From positions 434,001-498,000 of the forward strand of contig NZ_LZGN01000038.1 in assembly GCF_001690185.1 (NCBI RefSeq): a stretch of DNA of 64,000 bases, given 5' to 3'. Source of the stretch: Gilliamella sp. wkB308. Lineage in GTDB: Bacteria; Pseudomonadota; Gammaproteobacteria; Enterobacterales; Orbaceae. Of this stretch, positions 1 to 8,691 are shown in pieces. The number at the start of each line of letters is the position of its first letter. The first letter of the stretch is position 1. Under the pieces are notes generated by a model. The model had not been told where the DNA came from, did no database searches, and saw only the letters and a list, made by a program, of their open reading frames with translations. Position numbers and translations under genes: made by a program.

Positions 1-265
1 TTCTGCTGTACTTTTAAGTTTATCTTCTGCTGCGATGGCTGATTTATCTGATAGTTGTAAAACTTATTTTGAAAAAGTGGATAAATTAGTTGAATCTTTA
101 CCTAAAGATGCAGCAACAAAACAGCAAACTGATATGATGAAACAAAATTTAGAAGCAGGTAAAAAACAAGTTGCTGCTATGTCCTCAAGTGATCAAGAAA
201 CAGGTTGTAAACAAGGTTTAGAAGCACTTAAACAATTAGAATCTCTTTATCCTGCTTTAAAATAA
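1..265 (+). CDS. DUF5339-like small exported protein (5' end outside window)
   Basis: The reading frame is open back to base 2, and the codons before the first ATG (base 35) read SAVLLSLSSAAMA, followed by DLSD. This is the hydrophobic core and Ala-x-Ala cleavage site of a signal peptide, so the gene begins upstream of the window and base 35 is not its start. The mature part is about 75 residues, helical and lysine-rich, with two cysteines (in SCKTYF and GCKQGL) that could form a disulfide in the periplasm. The pattern resembles the DUF5339 family of small secreted proteins, which has no known function; that match is from memory. Function unknown. Confidence 0.6.
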   Translation, partial: SAVLLSLSSAAMADLSDSCKTYFEKVDKLVESLPKDAATKQQTDMMKQNLEAGKKQVAAMSSSDQETGCKQGLEALKQLESLYPALK

Positions 266-289
266 ATTGATAAATTCTTGATGAAAAAT

Positions 290-775
290 TTATTTCTGAT
301 TTAAACGTCGGAATTTCCATGGGGCTATTGGGTTTTTATCTTTCCATAGTCCCTTTCTATTTTGTTTGGCTTGCGATTCAAGCGCTATTAATTGCTTATT
401 TTTAGCCACACCTTTATAGCGATATACCCAAGCATATCCACTTGAAACCATTTTCTGATTGATATTTATGCCATTATAAAAAACGGTTCCTAACGTTCTG
501 TTATAAATATCTTTGTTACTTTCTTTAATATAAACTGATTTTCCTGCGATAAGTGAAGCTAGGTATTTTCTAGATGCATTACCATAGGCTTGTTTGCTTT
601 CTGGTGCATCAATATCAACTAAACGGATTCGGATTTTTTGTTTCACAGGCGTTAAAACATCAATTGTGTCACCATCTATTACTTTAACGACTTTTCCACT
701 GAAATTAGCATAGGCAACGGTATTGAAAAAACAAGATAAAATAAAAAAAACAACAAAACGATTAAGTAAACTCAT
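290..775 (-). CDS. Exported thermonuclease-family (SNase-like) nuclease
   Basis: This 161-residue protein has an N-terminal signal peptide (about residues 1-23, ending VAYA) and then one staphylococcal-nuclease fold. The active-site residues are recognisable. The calcium-site aspartates lie in DGDT (D36) and RLVDIDAPE (D56). The catalytic Arg/Glu pair is R51/E59, and the second arginine is R93 in YNRTLG. The family hydrolyses DNA and RNA in a Ca2+-dependent way. The signal peptide puts it in the periplasm or outside, suggesting a role in nucleotide scavenging or DNA degradation. It is monocistronic and converges on the preceding gene. Family assignment is firm; substrate and exact role are inferred. 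Confidence 0.88.
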   Translation of the reverse strand: MSLLNRFVVFFILSCFFNTVAYANFSGKVVKVIDGDTIDVLTPVKQKIRIRLVDIDAPESKQAYGNASRKYLASLIAGKSVYIKESNKDIYNRTLGTVFYNGININQKMVSSGYAWVYRYKGVAKNKQLIALESQAKQNRKGLWKDKNPIAPWKFRRLNQK

Positions 776-1012
776 GATTAATAAAGACTATAAAAAATTT
801 ACCACATTATACATTGAATACCAAAAAATACTAATGAAAAATCATCAATCTGAAGATAATTTGTAGTTAATAGTTAATTTTGAGAAGATAAAAACGGGCG
901 AAAATATATTTTTATAACAAGGGATAAATGAATTATCAGAAACTGCTTGGATAAACGATATTCAAGATAGCCTTACTGAAATAATGTGTAAGGCTAATAA
1001 AAATCAAAAAAA

Positions 1013-1534
1013 TTAAAATTCGCTGGTATCTTTGAACAGCCCAACTTTAAGATCGGTAGCTTCGTAAATCAATTTACCATCTACATAAACTTCGCCATCA
1101 CCGATTCCCATAATTAATTTGCGGTTAATCACACGTTTAAAATGGATTTTATAGGTAACTTTTTTATTTTTGGGTAATATTTGACCTTTTAATTTTAACT
1201 CTCCGACCCCAAGAGCTCGACCTTTACCCTTACCGCCAATCCAACCAAGGTAAAATCCAACTAATTGCCATAAAGCATCAAGCCCAAGACAACCAGGCAT
1301 GACAGGATCATTTTTAAAATGACATTTGAAAAACCACAAATCTGGATTAATATCAAGTTCGGCTTCCACATAACCTTTATTAAAGTTTCCACCTTCTTCA
1401 TTCATTTCGACAACACGGTCCATCATAAGCATTAAATCTGATGGTAAAGGCGGTCCGTCATGACCAAAAAGTTCACTATTTCCTGATTTAATCAGATCTG
1501 CTTTATCGTATGAAGATTTACGTTCAAATGTCAT
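1013..1534 (-). CDS. fabA: 3-hydroxydecanoyl-ACP dehydratase/isomerase FabA
   Basis: FabA dehydrates 3-hydroxyacyl-ACP and isomerises trans-2- to cis-3-decenoyl-ACP, the branch point to unsaturated fatty acids. The 173 residues match the family length and align almost without gaps to E. coli FabA. The catalytic His is H72 in KCHF and the catalytic Asp is D86 in [10 protein letters not shown], followed by the typical LVGFYLGW helix. The gene lies downstream of a Lon-like protease gene on the same strand, the order seen in E. coli (ycbZ-fabA), with about 150 bases between them. No FabR-type palindrome was recognised upstream, but an AT-rich inverted repeat lies there. Confidence 0.97.
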   Translation of the reverse strand: MTFERKSSYDKADLIKSGNSELFGHDGPPLPSDLMLMMDRVVEMNEEGGNFNKGYVEAELDINPDLWFFKCHFKNDPVMPGCLGLDALWQLVGFYLGWIGGKGKGRALGVGELKLKGQILPKNKKVTYKIHFKRVINRKLIMGIGDGEVYVDGKLIYEATDLKVGLFKDTSEF

Positions 1535-1581
1535 AAAAAAACCTTTTATTTTCTGTCATTACTTACATGATTATAAAAATA

Positions 1582-1608
1582 ATTATTCAATAAAATATTA
1601 TGAATAAT
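1582..1608. promoter_or_regulatory. AT-rich inverted repeat upstream of fabA
   Basis: attattca (1582-1589) and tgaataat (1601-1608) are perfect inverted repeats around an 11-base spacer, with further pairing outward (tgatta / taatca). The repeat sits 47-75 bases upstream of the fabA start and after the end of the lon-like gene. It could be an operator or a weak terminator. It does not resemble the FabR or FadR consensus as I know them. Confidence 0.3.
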
Positions 1609-1686
1609 CAATACTGTAAAATCTTTTGCCGCTTGCTAAAACGTTACATCTCAACCAAATTTGGCTTTCAAGTTTATTGGGTATTA

Positions 1687-3459
1687 CTATTTTTTGCAAT
1701 ATCTTTGCCATTTTGCAAACCAACTATCCTGTTTTTTATCTTGTAAAAGCATAGTTTGCATACGTGCATAAATAAGCTTATAAAGACTAATTGCATTATC
1801 ATCTTTATAAGGAATTCCTGTTAATAAATAAAGTGCATCCGCAATATGTTCAACAGTCCAAATAGAAAACTTTTCATGAGCTATTGCTTCAATCACATTA
1901 TCACTCAAGCACAAATGACGTTGATTAGATGCGGGAATAATAACGCCTTGCTGACCGGTTAACCCCTGATGCTGACAAACAGTAAAAAAGCCTTCAATTT
2001 TTTCGTTGATACCACCGATTGATTGTACATGACCAAATTGATCTACCGAACCGGTAACCGCTAATTGTTGATCGATAGGCTGACCTGAAAGCGCACTTAA
2101 AATAGCACATAGCCCAGCAAGCGATGCACTGTCTCCATCAATTTCATTATAAGATTGTTCAAATACTAAAGAAGTTGAAAAAGGTAATTGATGATTAATA
2201 GCAAATTCTGACATAATAAAAGCCTGCATGATCATCATACCTTTAGAATGAATATTTCCTGCAAGTTCAGTTTTACGCTCAATATCAATTAATTCACCGT
2301 CGCCAAAATGAACAAGACAACTTAAACGCGTTGGCTCACCAATCGCTAAAGGATAGCCGGGATATTCAACAACAGATAAACCATTAATTTGGCCAACAAC
2401 CTGATCTTGAGTATTAATCATGATTTGTTTATTAAAAAACTCTTCATGGAATCGTTTTTTCAAATAATCTTCACGCCACAACTTGTTTTCAGTCGACAAA
2501 GCCACTGATGACGCATCAATCACATCATTTTGTGCATAATAACTAGCATTAACCAATAACCCATGGACCCAATCAATTGCAAGGGGAAGATAAAACTGAT
2601 CACCCGTAAAACGCACTGCTTCTTGATAAATTTTGTTATAGGCTGATTGAGCAATACTTGGCAAATGAAATTTATCTGCAATAAACTTCAGATAATCCAC
2701 CCACATATTGAGCTGATCAGATGAGGTAATCTGCAATTCATTTTCAAATTCAGCGTAGATTGACGTATTATAAAATTCGGGGTCAAAATCCTGTAAATCA
2801 GCTAAACTCAGTCGATCACCAACTAATATAATTCTTAAATCAAGTGGCATAGAAGGGATGGATAACGGCAACGGATGCGACTCATCTGCTGAAAACCAAT
2901 CGAATTCTTGTTGAAATACCATTTGTTTTAATTTAATCAATAGAGTAGGTTGGCTTAATAAAGATCGTAAACCTAAAATTAAAACGCCACCATTAGCCTG
3001 ATGAACTAAACCTGGATCGAGTTTAATTGGGCTATTTTCCGGTTGTCGAACACAACCAAATAATTTTTCGCCATCAACATAGCTTGATGCTAGACAATCA
3101 TCTTGAATAGCAAAGTTATCCTGCTTGCTTTTAGCTTCAGTCAACGTAACTTTATTATCATTGATAAAATAACTATAACCCAACCTTGAAGAGGAAGTCT
3201 GTAATTTAACTGCTTGTTTTAACAAATCAAAAAAAAGTTCACTTTCTGACGCTTTCAGTAACATAAAACGAGGGTGATAACTTGCTCTTTTACTCGGGCA
3301 TAACATGGATAATGCTGACGCAATACGAGGTTGCCAAGAAAGAATATTTTTTGACTTTTCTATCGCAGATTCAGTTTTTGCTTTACTGTGATCAACAAGC
3401 GTACTAATCTGAGACAAATCAGGTTGGATTTGATGTAATTTAAGTTGTGAGATAGCCAA
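1687..3459 (-). CDS. Lon-family ATP-dependent protease-like protein (YcbZ/LonP2 type)
   Basis: This 590-residue protein ends in a Lon-type (S16) serine-lysine protease domain. The catalytic Ser is S444 in DGDSASLAG and the Lys is K487 in GGINEKIEGF. The upstream part has degenerate AAA-like segments (GGVLILGL, about 157-164; ILVGD, 211-215) but no clear Walker A motif. The N-terminal 100 residues are variable, as in E. coli YcbZ (586 residues). The biological substrate of YcbZ proteins is not established. The next gene on the strand is fabA, as in enterobacteria. The start at ATG 3459 gives the expected length. Confidence 0.9.
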   Translation of the reverse strand: MAISQLKLHQIQPDLSQISTLVDHSKAKTESAIEKSKNILSWQPRIASALSMLCPSKRASYHPRFMLLKASESELFFDLLKQAVKLQTSSSRLGYSYFINDNKVTLTEAKSKQDNFAIQDDCLASSYVDGEKLFGCVRQPENSPIKLDPGLVHQANGGVLILGLRSLLSQPTLLIKLKQMVFQQEFDWFSADESHPLPLSIPSMPLDLRIILVGDRLSLADLQDFDPEFYNTSIYAEFENELQITSSDQLNMWVDYLKFIADKFHLPSIAQSAYNKIYQEAVRFTGDQFYLPLAIDWVHGLLVNASYYAQNDVIDASSVALSTENKLWREDYLKKRFHEEFFNKQIMINTQDQVVGQINGLSVVEYPGYPLAIGEPTRLSCLVHFGDGELIDIERKTELAGNIHSKGMMIMQAFIMSEFAINHQLPFSTSLVFEQSYNEIDGDSASLAGLCAILSALSGQPIDQQLAVTGSVDQFGHVQSIGGINEKIEGFFTVCQHQGLTGQQGVIIPASNQRHLCLSDNVIEAIAHEKFSIWTVEHIADALYLLTGIPYKDDNAISLYKLIYARMQTMLLQDKKQDSWFAKWQRYCKK

Positions 3460-3647
3460 AATTATTATCTTTGTTGTTAGCGAATTTAATCTTTAAATTA
3501 TATCAAGTATCGATTATAACGCCAAGATCATACCAAAATCTTTATGCTAACAAATAAAAAAATTACAGAAAGATTTTTCAAAATCAGGTAAACTGTAAAG
3601 TATCTTACAGTAAATATTCTTCATTATTATCGTTACCAATAATAAAT

Positions 3648-5420
3648 ATGCTCAAACTCAAAAATAATCATATCAAAGATACCCAATCCTCACAAATTGT
3701 AAGCTGGGGACACTGGTTTACATTATTTAATATTTTTGTTGTTATATCTTTGGGTAGCCAATATTTAATCATTGCAGACTGGCCAAGGACATTTATGGGG
3801 CGGTTTTATGCAATCATTAGTGCAATTGGGCATTTTAGCTTTTTAACGTTTATTACCTACCTCATATTACTTTTTCCGTTAAGCTTTTTTATTCACTCAG
3901 CACGTTGGCATCGAATATTAGCAACCATAATTGCAACATTAGGGATTGCCTTACTTTTAGTTGATATTGATATCTTCTCGCATTTTAGAATGCACTTAAA
4001 TTTATCCATATGGCAGTTATTTACAGCGCAAAACGCCACTTTTTTAAGTAGTGCGTTTATTATCATTCCATTTATTTTATTAATTGAAATATTATTTGCA
4101 TTATGGAGTTGGAAAAAATTACGTAGCTTAAATAAGCGTAAACGTTATGCAAAACCAGTCGTGGTTATATTTATTCTTTGTTTTGTCTTTTCGCATCTAA
4201 TTCATATTTGGGCTGATGCTAACTTTTATCGACCAATAACTATGCAACGTTCAAGCTTACCATTATCCTATCCATTGACTGCTCGACACTTCCTTGAACG
4301 ATATGGATTTATGCCAGAAAATGATTACCGAACTCGAGTCAGTCAAGAAGGTAATCCTTTTGCCATTGCGATAGAATATCCGCTTGCACGGCTGAGTTAT
4401 GATGAAAAACAAGCAACGCAAAACATATTAATGATAGTCATTGACGGCTGGAATAGTCGTTTATTAAACGACAACATGCCATGGTTAAATGAATTTGCGA
4501 AAGAAAATCTTAAATTTACGGATCATTACTCTGCAAGTAACCAAACAAATATTAATAAATTTTCATTATTTTATGGACTCGATCCCAACTATTACAACAG
4601 CATATTAGCGGGTCATAAACCTTCAGTACTATTTGATGCTATTAATTACCGTCATTACAACTTAGGGATGTTTTCCTACGATGGATTTGATGAACCATTG
4701 TATCGATATGCGTTGCTATCCAATTTTTCAATACCGCCAGCTAAAAAAATGACTAATAAACAGGTTACTGATAATTGGATGGCGTGGCATGATGAACAAA
4801 ATAAATTAGAAAATCATGCACCACTATTTTCACTGGTACAATATTCACTCGGCGTAAAACATAAAAATATACCGCTAAAAGAACTTGAAACAGAAGCAAA
4901 AAAATTAGATCAATATCTTGAATCATTAATAGCGTATTTAAGACTAACCAATACCTACGAAAACACTGTAATTGTCATTACCGGAACCAATGACATTACT
5001 ATAAAAGAAGCGAAAAAAACAGCGATACGTAATGACGACATTAATTACAGTCGAGAATTGCTTAATGTGCCACTGATAATCTCATGGCCAAATAAAGAAC
5101 CCGCTCAAATCACCCGACTGACATCGCAAACTGATATTATGCGCACCTTAATGCAAGATGTGCTGTATGTTAACACATCACCACATTTATATAATCAAGG
5201 TGAAAACTTATTTAATAGCAAGCCACGGCAATGGATAGTGGCGGGTAACGAAAAAGAAATCGCTGCACTATACAATGATAAAACAATTGTTTTAGATGGA
5301 TTTGGACGATCTAAAATTTACGATATCAATAATACATTACAAAAAGAAGAAAAAATAAGTCTTCCTATATTTTTACAAATTGTCACGGCAAACCGTCGAT
5401 TTATGGTGGTGTCTAATTAA
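3648..5420 (+). CDS. yejM: Inner-membrane LPS-regulating protein YejM (PbgA/LapC)
   Basis: YejM senses periplasmic-leaflet LPS and restrains FtsH/LapB-driven degradation of LpxC, thereby setting LPS synthesis. The 590 residues (E. coli 586) show the family layout: about five membrane helices in residues 20-190 (for example FTLFNIFVVISLGSQYLIIA), then a periplasmic alkaline-phosphatase/sulfatase-like domain from about residue 250, with MIVIDGWNS and SASNQTNINKFSLFYGL. The linker has basic residues. The small yejL gene that precedes yejM in enterobacteria is absent here. The gene stands alone and converges on pdxT. Confidence 0.92.
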   Translation: MLKLKNNHIKDTQSSQIVSWGHWFTLFNIFVVISLGSQYLIIADWPRTFMGRFYAIISAIGHFSFLTFITYLILLFPLSFFIHSARWHRILATIIATLGIALLLVDIDIFSHFRMHLNLSIWQLFTAQNATFLSSAFIIIPFILLIEILFALWSWKKLRSLNKRKRYAKPVVVIFILCFVFSHLIHIWADANFYRPITMQRSSLPLSYPLTARHFLERYGFMPENDYRTRVSQEGNPFAIAIEYPLARLSYDEKQATQNILMIVIDGWNSRLLNDNMPWLNEFAKENLKFTDHYSASNQTNINKFSLFYGLDPNYYNSILAGHKPSVLFDAINYRHYNLGMFSYDGFDEPLYRYALLSNFSIPPAKKMTNKQVTDNWMAWHDEQNKLENHAPLFSLVQYSLGVKHKNIPLKELETEAKKLDQYLESLIAYLRLTNTYENTVIVITGTNDITIKEAKKTAIRNDDINYSRELLNVPLIISWPNKEPAQITRLTSQTDIMRTLMQDVLYVNTSPHLYNQGENLFNSKPRQWIVAGNEKEIAALYNDKTIVLDGFGRSKIYDINNTLQKEEKISLPIFLQIVTANRRFMVVSN

Positions 5421-5547
5421 AAAATTTGTTTACTTTATATAGAGAAGAAATGAGACTTGAATTTAATTTTATTGAGTTTGATAAAAGTAATCTTGTTTAT
5501 GAAAAAGAATAAATCATTTTTCGGTTAGCATAATGTACTTTTTGTCA

Positions 5548-5566
5548 ATGTGTTGTTTTTACACAT
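5548..5566. terminator. Weak hairpin between yejM and pdxT
   Basis: A 6-bp stem (atgtgt / acacat) with a 7-base loop lies in the gap between two convergent genes. A wider inverted repeat, agggata / tatccct, follows at 5567-5608. Neither has a strong T tract, so termination here is only a guess. Confidence 0.25.
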
Positions 5567-5630
5567 AGGGATAAACTATTTAACCTGTATTATTAAATAT
5601 CTATCCCTTGTCTTTTAAAAATACTTCGTA

Positions 5631-6221
5631 TCAACATTTATCAACAAAATATTTCATCACCCGATTATCGTTAGATAGCTCGGGATGAAATGAGCAGACT
5701 AAAATATTATTTTGTTCTGCCATTACACAGTGATCATCAATAAATGCCAGTTGTTTTACTGGGTTACCTGCATGCATGATATAGGGAGCACGGATAAAGA
5801 TAGCTGGAATGTGCTCGCCAATTGATGCTATATCTAAAAAGGTTTCAAAACTTGCAACTTGCCGACCAAACCCGTTGCGTTCAACGGTAATATCCATTAA
5901 TTCAAGAAGTTCAACTTCATGATGAGTGGTCGTTGTACCACAAAGAACTAAACCGGCACAGGTGCCTAAAATACCTTTACCTTGACGGGCAAATTCTTTA
6001 ATGGGTTCAAATAGTCCATTTTGTTTAATTAGTCGGCTAATCGTGGTAGATTCACCGCCTGGAATAATTAAACCGTCTAATCCCACTAAATGGTCAGGTT
6101 TTTTTACTGTTACCGCAATTACATTTTCGATACTCAGTAGCATGGTTATATGTTCACTAACCGCGCCTTGTAAGTTAAGTACGCCAATTTTTTTTAACCG
6201 TAAGGGTTTTAGTGATTGCAT
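5631..6221 (-). CDS. pdxT: Pyridoxal 5'-phosphate synthase glutaminase subunit PdxT
   Basis: PdxT releases ammonia from glutamine and channels it to PdxS, which builds pyridoxal phosphate from ribose 5-phosphate and glyceraldehyde 3-phosphate. The class-I glutaminase triad is visible: C88 in GTCAG, H179 and E181 in SFHPEL; GGEST (about 55-59) is the oxyanion segment. I start the gene at ATG 6221, because GAGG lies 9 bases upstream inside the end of pdxS. An in-frame TTG at 6230 would overlap the pdxS stop. The gap to the pdxS stop is 2 bases, so the two are translationally coupled. Confidence 0.96.
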   Translation of the reverse strand: MQSLKPLRLKKIGVLNLQGAVSEHITMLLSIENVIAVTVKKPDHLVGLDGLIIPGGESTTISRLIKQNGLFEPIKEFARQGKGILGTCAGLVLCGTTTTHHEVELLELMDITVERNGFGRQVASFETFLDIASIGEHIPAIFIRAPYIMHAGNPVKQLAFIDDHCVMAEQNNILVCSFHPELSNDNRVMKYFVDKC

Positions 6222-6223
6222 CG

Positions 6224-7114
6224 TTACCAACCTCGTTCTTGCATTCTTTCGGATTCAGACAATTTACTGATCTCAATGCCTTTCATTGCCTCACCTAATC
6301 CTTTAGATAGTTCTGCTAAGCGTGGATAATCGTCATAGTATGTCGTTGCCTGCACAATCGCTTTCGCAAATTTTTCAGGGTGTTGGGATTTAAAAATACC
6401 CGAACCAACAAAAACGCCGTCTGCGCCCAGTTGCATCATCAAGGCTGCATCAGCTGGGGTTGCAATGCCGCCAGCCGCGAAATTAACAACAGGCAATTTC
6501 CCCAACTGTTTGATTTGTATTACGAGTTCATAAGGTGCACCGATTTCTTTTGCCAATGTCATTAGTTCATCTTTAGATTTACTGTTTACTAATCGAATTT
6601 GTTCGTTAACTCTGCGCATATGGCGTACCGCTTCAACAATATTACCTGTACCCGGTTCCCCTTTTGTGCGTAGCATGGATGCCCCTTCGCCTATACGACG
6701 TAGTGCTTCGCCTAAATCACGACACCCGCAAACAAAAGGTACGGTAAATTCATCTTTGAGTAAATGGTATTGTTCATCGGCAGGCGTTAATACTTCGCTT
6801 TCATCGATATAATCAACGCCCATTGATTCTAAAATACGGGCTTCAACAATATGACCAATACGTGCTTTTGCCATAACAGGAATTGTTACCGCATTCATCA
6901 CCGCTTCAACGATAGTTGGATCTGCCATTCGGGCAACACCACCGGCAGCACGAATATCTGAAGGAACTCGTTCCAGTGCCATAACTGCGACAGCGCCAGC
7001 TTGTTCAGCAATTTTGGCTTGTTCTGCATTTACCACATCCATAATCACGCCACCTTTTTGCATTTGCGCCATACCCCGTTTTACGGTCTGTGTTCCGGTA
7101 ATTTTATTCATCAC
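6224..7114 (-). CDS. pdxS: Pyridoxal 5'-phosphate synthase subunit PdxS
   Basis: PdxS is the TIM-barrel lyase of the DXP-independent vitamin B6 pathway. It condenses ribose 5-phosphate, glyceraldehyde 3-phosphate and PdxT-derived ammonia into PLP. The 296-residue sequence has the first catalytic lysine, K83 in VMAKARIGH, the second, K151 in [10 protein letters not shown], and the phosphate-binding loop [12 protein letters not shown]. It is the first gene of the pdxS-pdxT operon and diverges from a MocR-type regulator gene. Most enterobacteria use PdxA/PdxJ instead; within Gammaproteobacteria, PdxST is known from Pasteurellaceae. Confidence 0.98.
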   Translation of the reverse strand: MMNKITGTQTVKRGMAQMQKGGVIMDVVNAEQAKIAEQAGAVAVMALERVPSDIRAAGGVARMADPTIVEAVMNAVTIPVMAKARIGHIVEARILESMGVDYIDESEVLTPADEQYHLLKDEFTVPFVCGCRDLGEALRRIGEGASMLRTKGEPGTGNIVEAVRHMRRVNEQIRLVNSKSKDELMTLAKEIGAPYELVIQIKQLGKLPVVNFAAGGIATPADAALMMQLGADGVFVGSGIFKSQHPEKFAKAIVQATTYYDDYPRLAELSKGLGEAMKGIEISKLSESERMQERGW

Positions 7115-7182
7115 GTCTCCTGATTTAAATTAATTAATGCTTAGTGATGTATTATTTAAAATTAGCGTTAGGGAAGAAACAG

Positions 7183-7212
7183 CCAATTGGACTATAATTA
7201 GGTCATCCAATT
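7183..7212. promoter_or_regulatory. Candidate PdxR operator with -10 box between pdxS and pdxR
   Basis: Two half-sites, aattgga (7185-7191) and tccaatt (7206-7212), form an inverted repeat around a TATAAT at 7193-7198. No good -35 hexamer precedes that TATAAT. The stretch ccaattggacta resembles the PdxR site I recall from actinobacteria (AAAGTGGWCTA, about 9 of 11 matching). The position, between the divergent pdxST operon and the regulator gene, fits autoregulation plus control of pdxST. No binding data are available. Confidence 0.45.
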
Positions 7213-7258
7213 TTTGCTCGTTGTCTGGCAAGGTTTTTAATTTTGAGTAATCGATAAC

Positions 7259-8647
7259 ATGTGGAATCAACAGAAGTTAAACACTTATCAAGGCGCACTT
7301 TTTAATAAAGTAAGTCAACTGATTGAATATTATATTGAGCAAGGCATATTGATTGCTGGCGAACAATTACCTTCAGAACGTGAACTTGCTAATATTTTAA
7401 ATATCAATCGAACAACGGTGGTTCGAGCTTTGGATAATCTTTCTGAACGAGGACTTTTAATCCGCAGGCAAGGAAGTGGAACATTTGTTAATGATAAAAA
7501 ATGGGGTGTACAGGCGCATACGACGATAAATTGGCGTTTGCCTGCACGTTTTTACCAAAATAAACAATCTCGTTATCAACAAAAAGTCGAACTAATACGA
7601 CGTCAACAAACTAACATTATTGATCTTGCTAATGGTGACTTACCCACAATTTGGATGCCTAAATTGTTATTACCCAATATCAGCTCAGATGAGCTTATCA
7701 TGCATGAAAAAAATAGTGACCAATTACAATTAGGTTTGCCAACACTAAAAACGCAAATAGCCAATTATATGCAACAACGTTTTGCTATGTCGGTCGATAC
7801 ATCTCAAATACTCATTACATCAGGTACACAACAATCACTATTTTTAATTACACAGGGATTACTCAAACCGGGTGATGCAATTGCTATCGAATCGCCTTCT
7901 TATTTTTACTCTTTGCCGCTTTTCCAAGCAGCAGGGTTACGATTATATGGTATTGAGTGCGATAATGAAGGTATTACTTTAGACAGTTTAAGGAAAGTCG
8001 TCAGTCAGCAACCCATAAAATGGCTGTTTCTTAATCCCATCTTTCAAAATCCATTAGGGTTTGTGATGAGTGATAAACGTAAAAAAGCGATATTAGCATT
8101 CTGTCGTTCGCAATGTATTGGTATCGTTGAAGATGATGCTTATAGTGGTCTAGCATTTAATTCTCAATTATCCATCTCACCCATTAAAAAGTTTGACCAC
8201 CATAATCAGGTCATCTATTTAGGTTCGCTTTCTAAATATATTGGTCGAAATATACGGGTGGGTTGGATGATAGCACCTCGCAATATTATTGAAAATCTTG
8301 CGGATATTCGTCAACATATCGATTCAGGTTTAAGCATTTTGCCACAATTACTTGCAGAAGAGTATTTGAAAAATCATTATGTTACTCATCAACGCTTTTT
8401 GAGTGAACAGCTCAATCTTAAAGCGAATCAATTAATGAAATGGCTCAATGATTATTTTGGTCACTTATTAAATTATCAAAAACCCTTAGGTGGATTTCAT
8501 TTATATGCTCAATTATCTGTCAAATCATCACAACAAGAAATCGCTATATTAAATCAATTGCTTGCACAAAATATAATCGTATCACCAGGGAGTGATTATG
8601 GTGATAAATTCGGTTGGATACGTTTAAGCTATGGACATTTCAATTAG
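7259..8647 (+). CDS. pdxR: MocR-family transcriptional regulator, probable PdxR
   Basis: This 462-residue protein joins an N-terminal GntR-type winged helix-turn-helix (about residues 12-75; PSERELANILNINRTTVVRAL) to a C-terminal fold-type I aminotransferase domain (about 115-460). The PLP-binding lysine is K326 in GSLSKYIGRN. Such MocR proteins use PLP as an effector. The divergent placement next to pdxST is the classic PdxR arrangement, where the regulator activates PLP synthesis when PLP is low. An MFS carrier follows 44 bases after its stop and may share the transcript. The alternative is a MocR regulator of the carrier alone. Confidence 0.87.
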   Translation: MWNQQKLNTYQGALFNKVSQLIEYYIEQGILIAGEQLPSERELANILNINRTTVVRALDNLSERGLLIRRQGSGTFVNDKKWGVQAHTTINWRLPARFYQNKQSRYQQKVELIRRQQTNIIDLANGDLPTIWMPKLLLPNISSDELIMHEKNSDQLQLGLPTLKTQIANYMQQRFAMSVDTSQILITSGTQQSLFLITQGLLKPGDAIAIESPSYFYSLPLFQAAGLRLYGIECDNEGITLDSLRKVVSQQPIKWLFLNPIFQNPLGFVMSDKRKKAILAFCRSQCIGIVEDDAYSGLAFNSQLSISPIKKFDHHNQVIYLGSLSKYIGRNIRVGWMIAPRNIIENLADIRQHIDSGLSILPQLLAEEYLKNHYVTHQRFLSEQLNLKANQLMKWLNDYFGHLLNYQKPLGGFHLYAQLSVKSSQQEIAILNQLLAQNIIVSPGSDYGDKFGWIRLSYGHFN

Positions 8648-8691
8648 AATTTGGTTTGATCTTCAAACATTAACTTCATTTATTTAACGTT

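Noticed and set aside
918-1016. Plus-strand open frame of 32 codons with protein-like sequence (ELSETAWINDIQDS) before the fabA end
   Set aside because: It has no start codon or ribosome site and overlaps the fabA stop; the fragment may be a decayed gene or chance, and I have no homologue to support it.
6001-6270. 89-codon plus-strand ORF
   Set aside because: It lies antisense within pdxT, whose protein is certain; the frame has no ribosome site and is a shadow.
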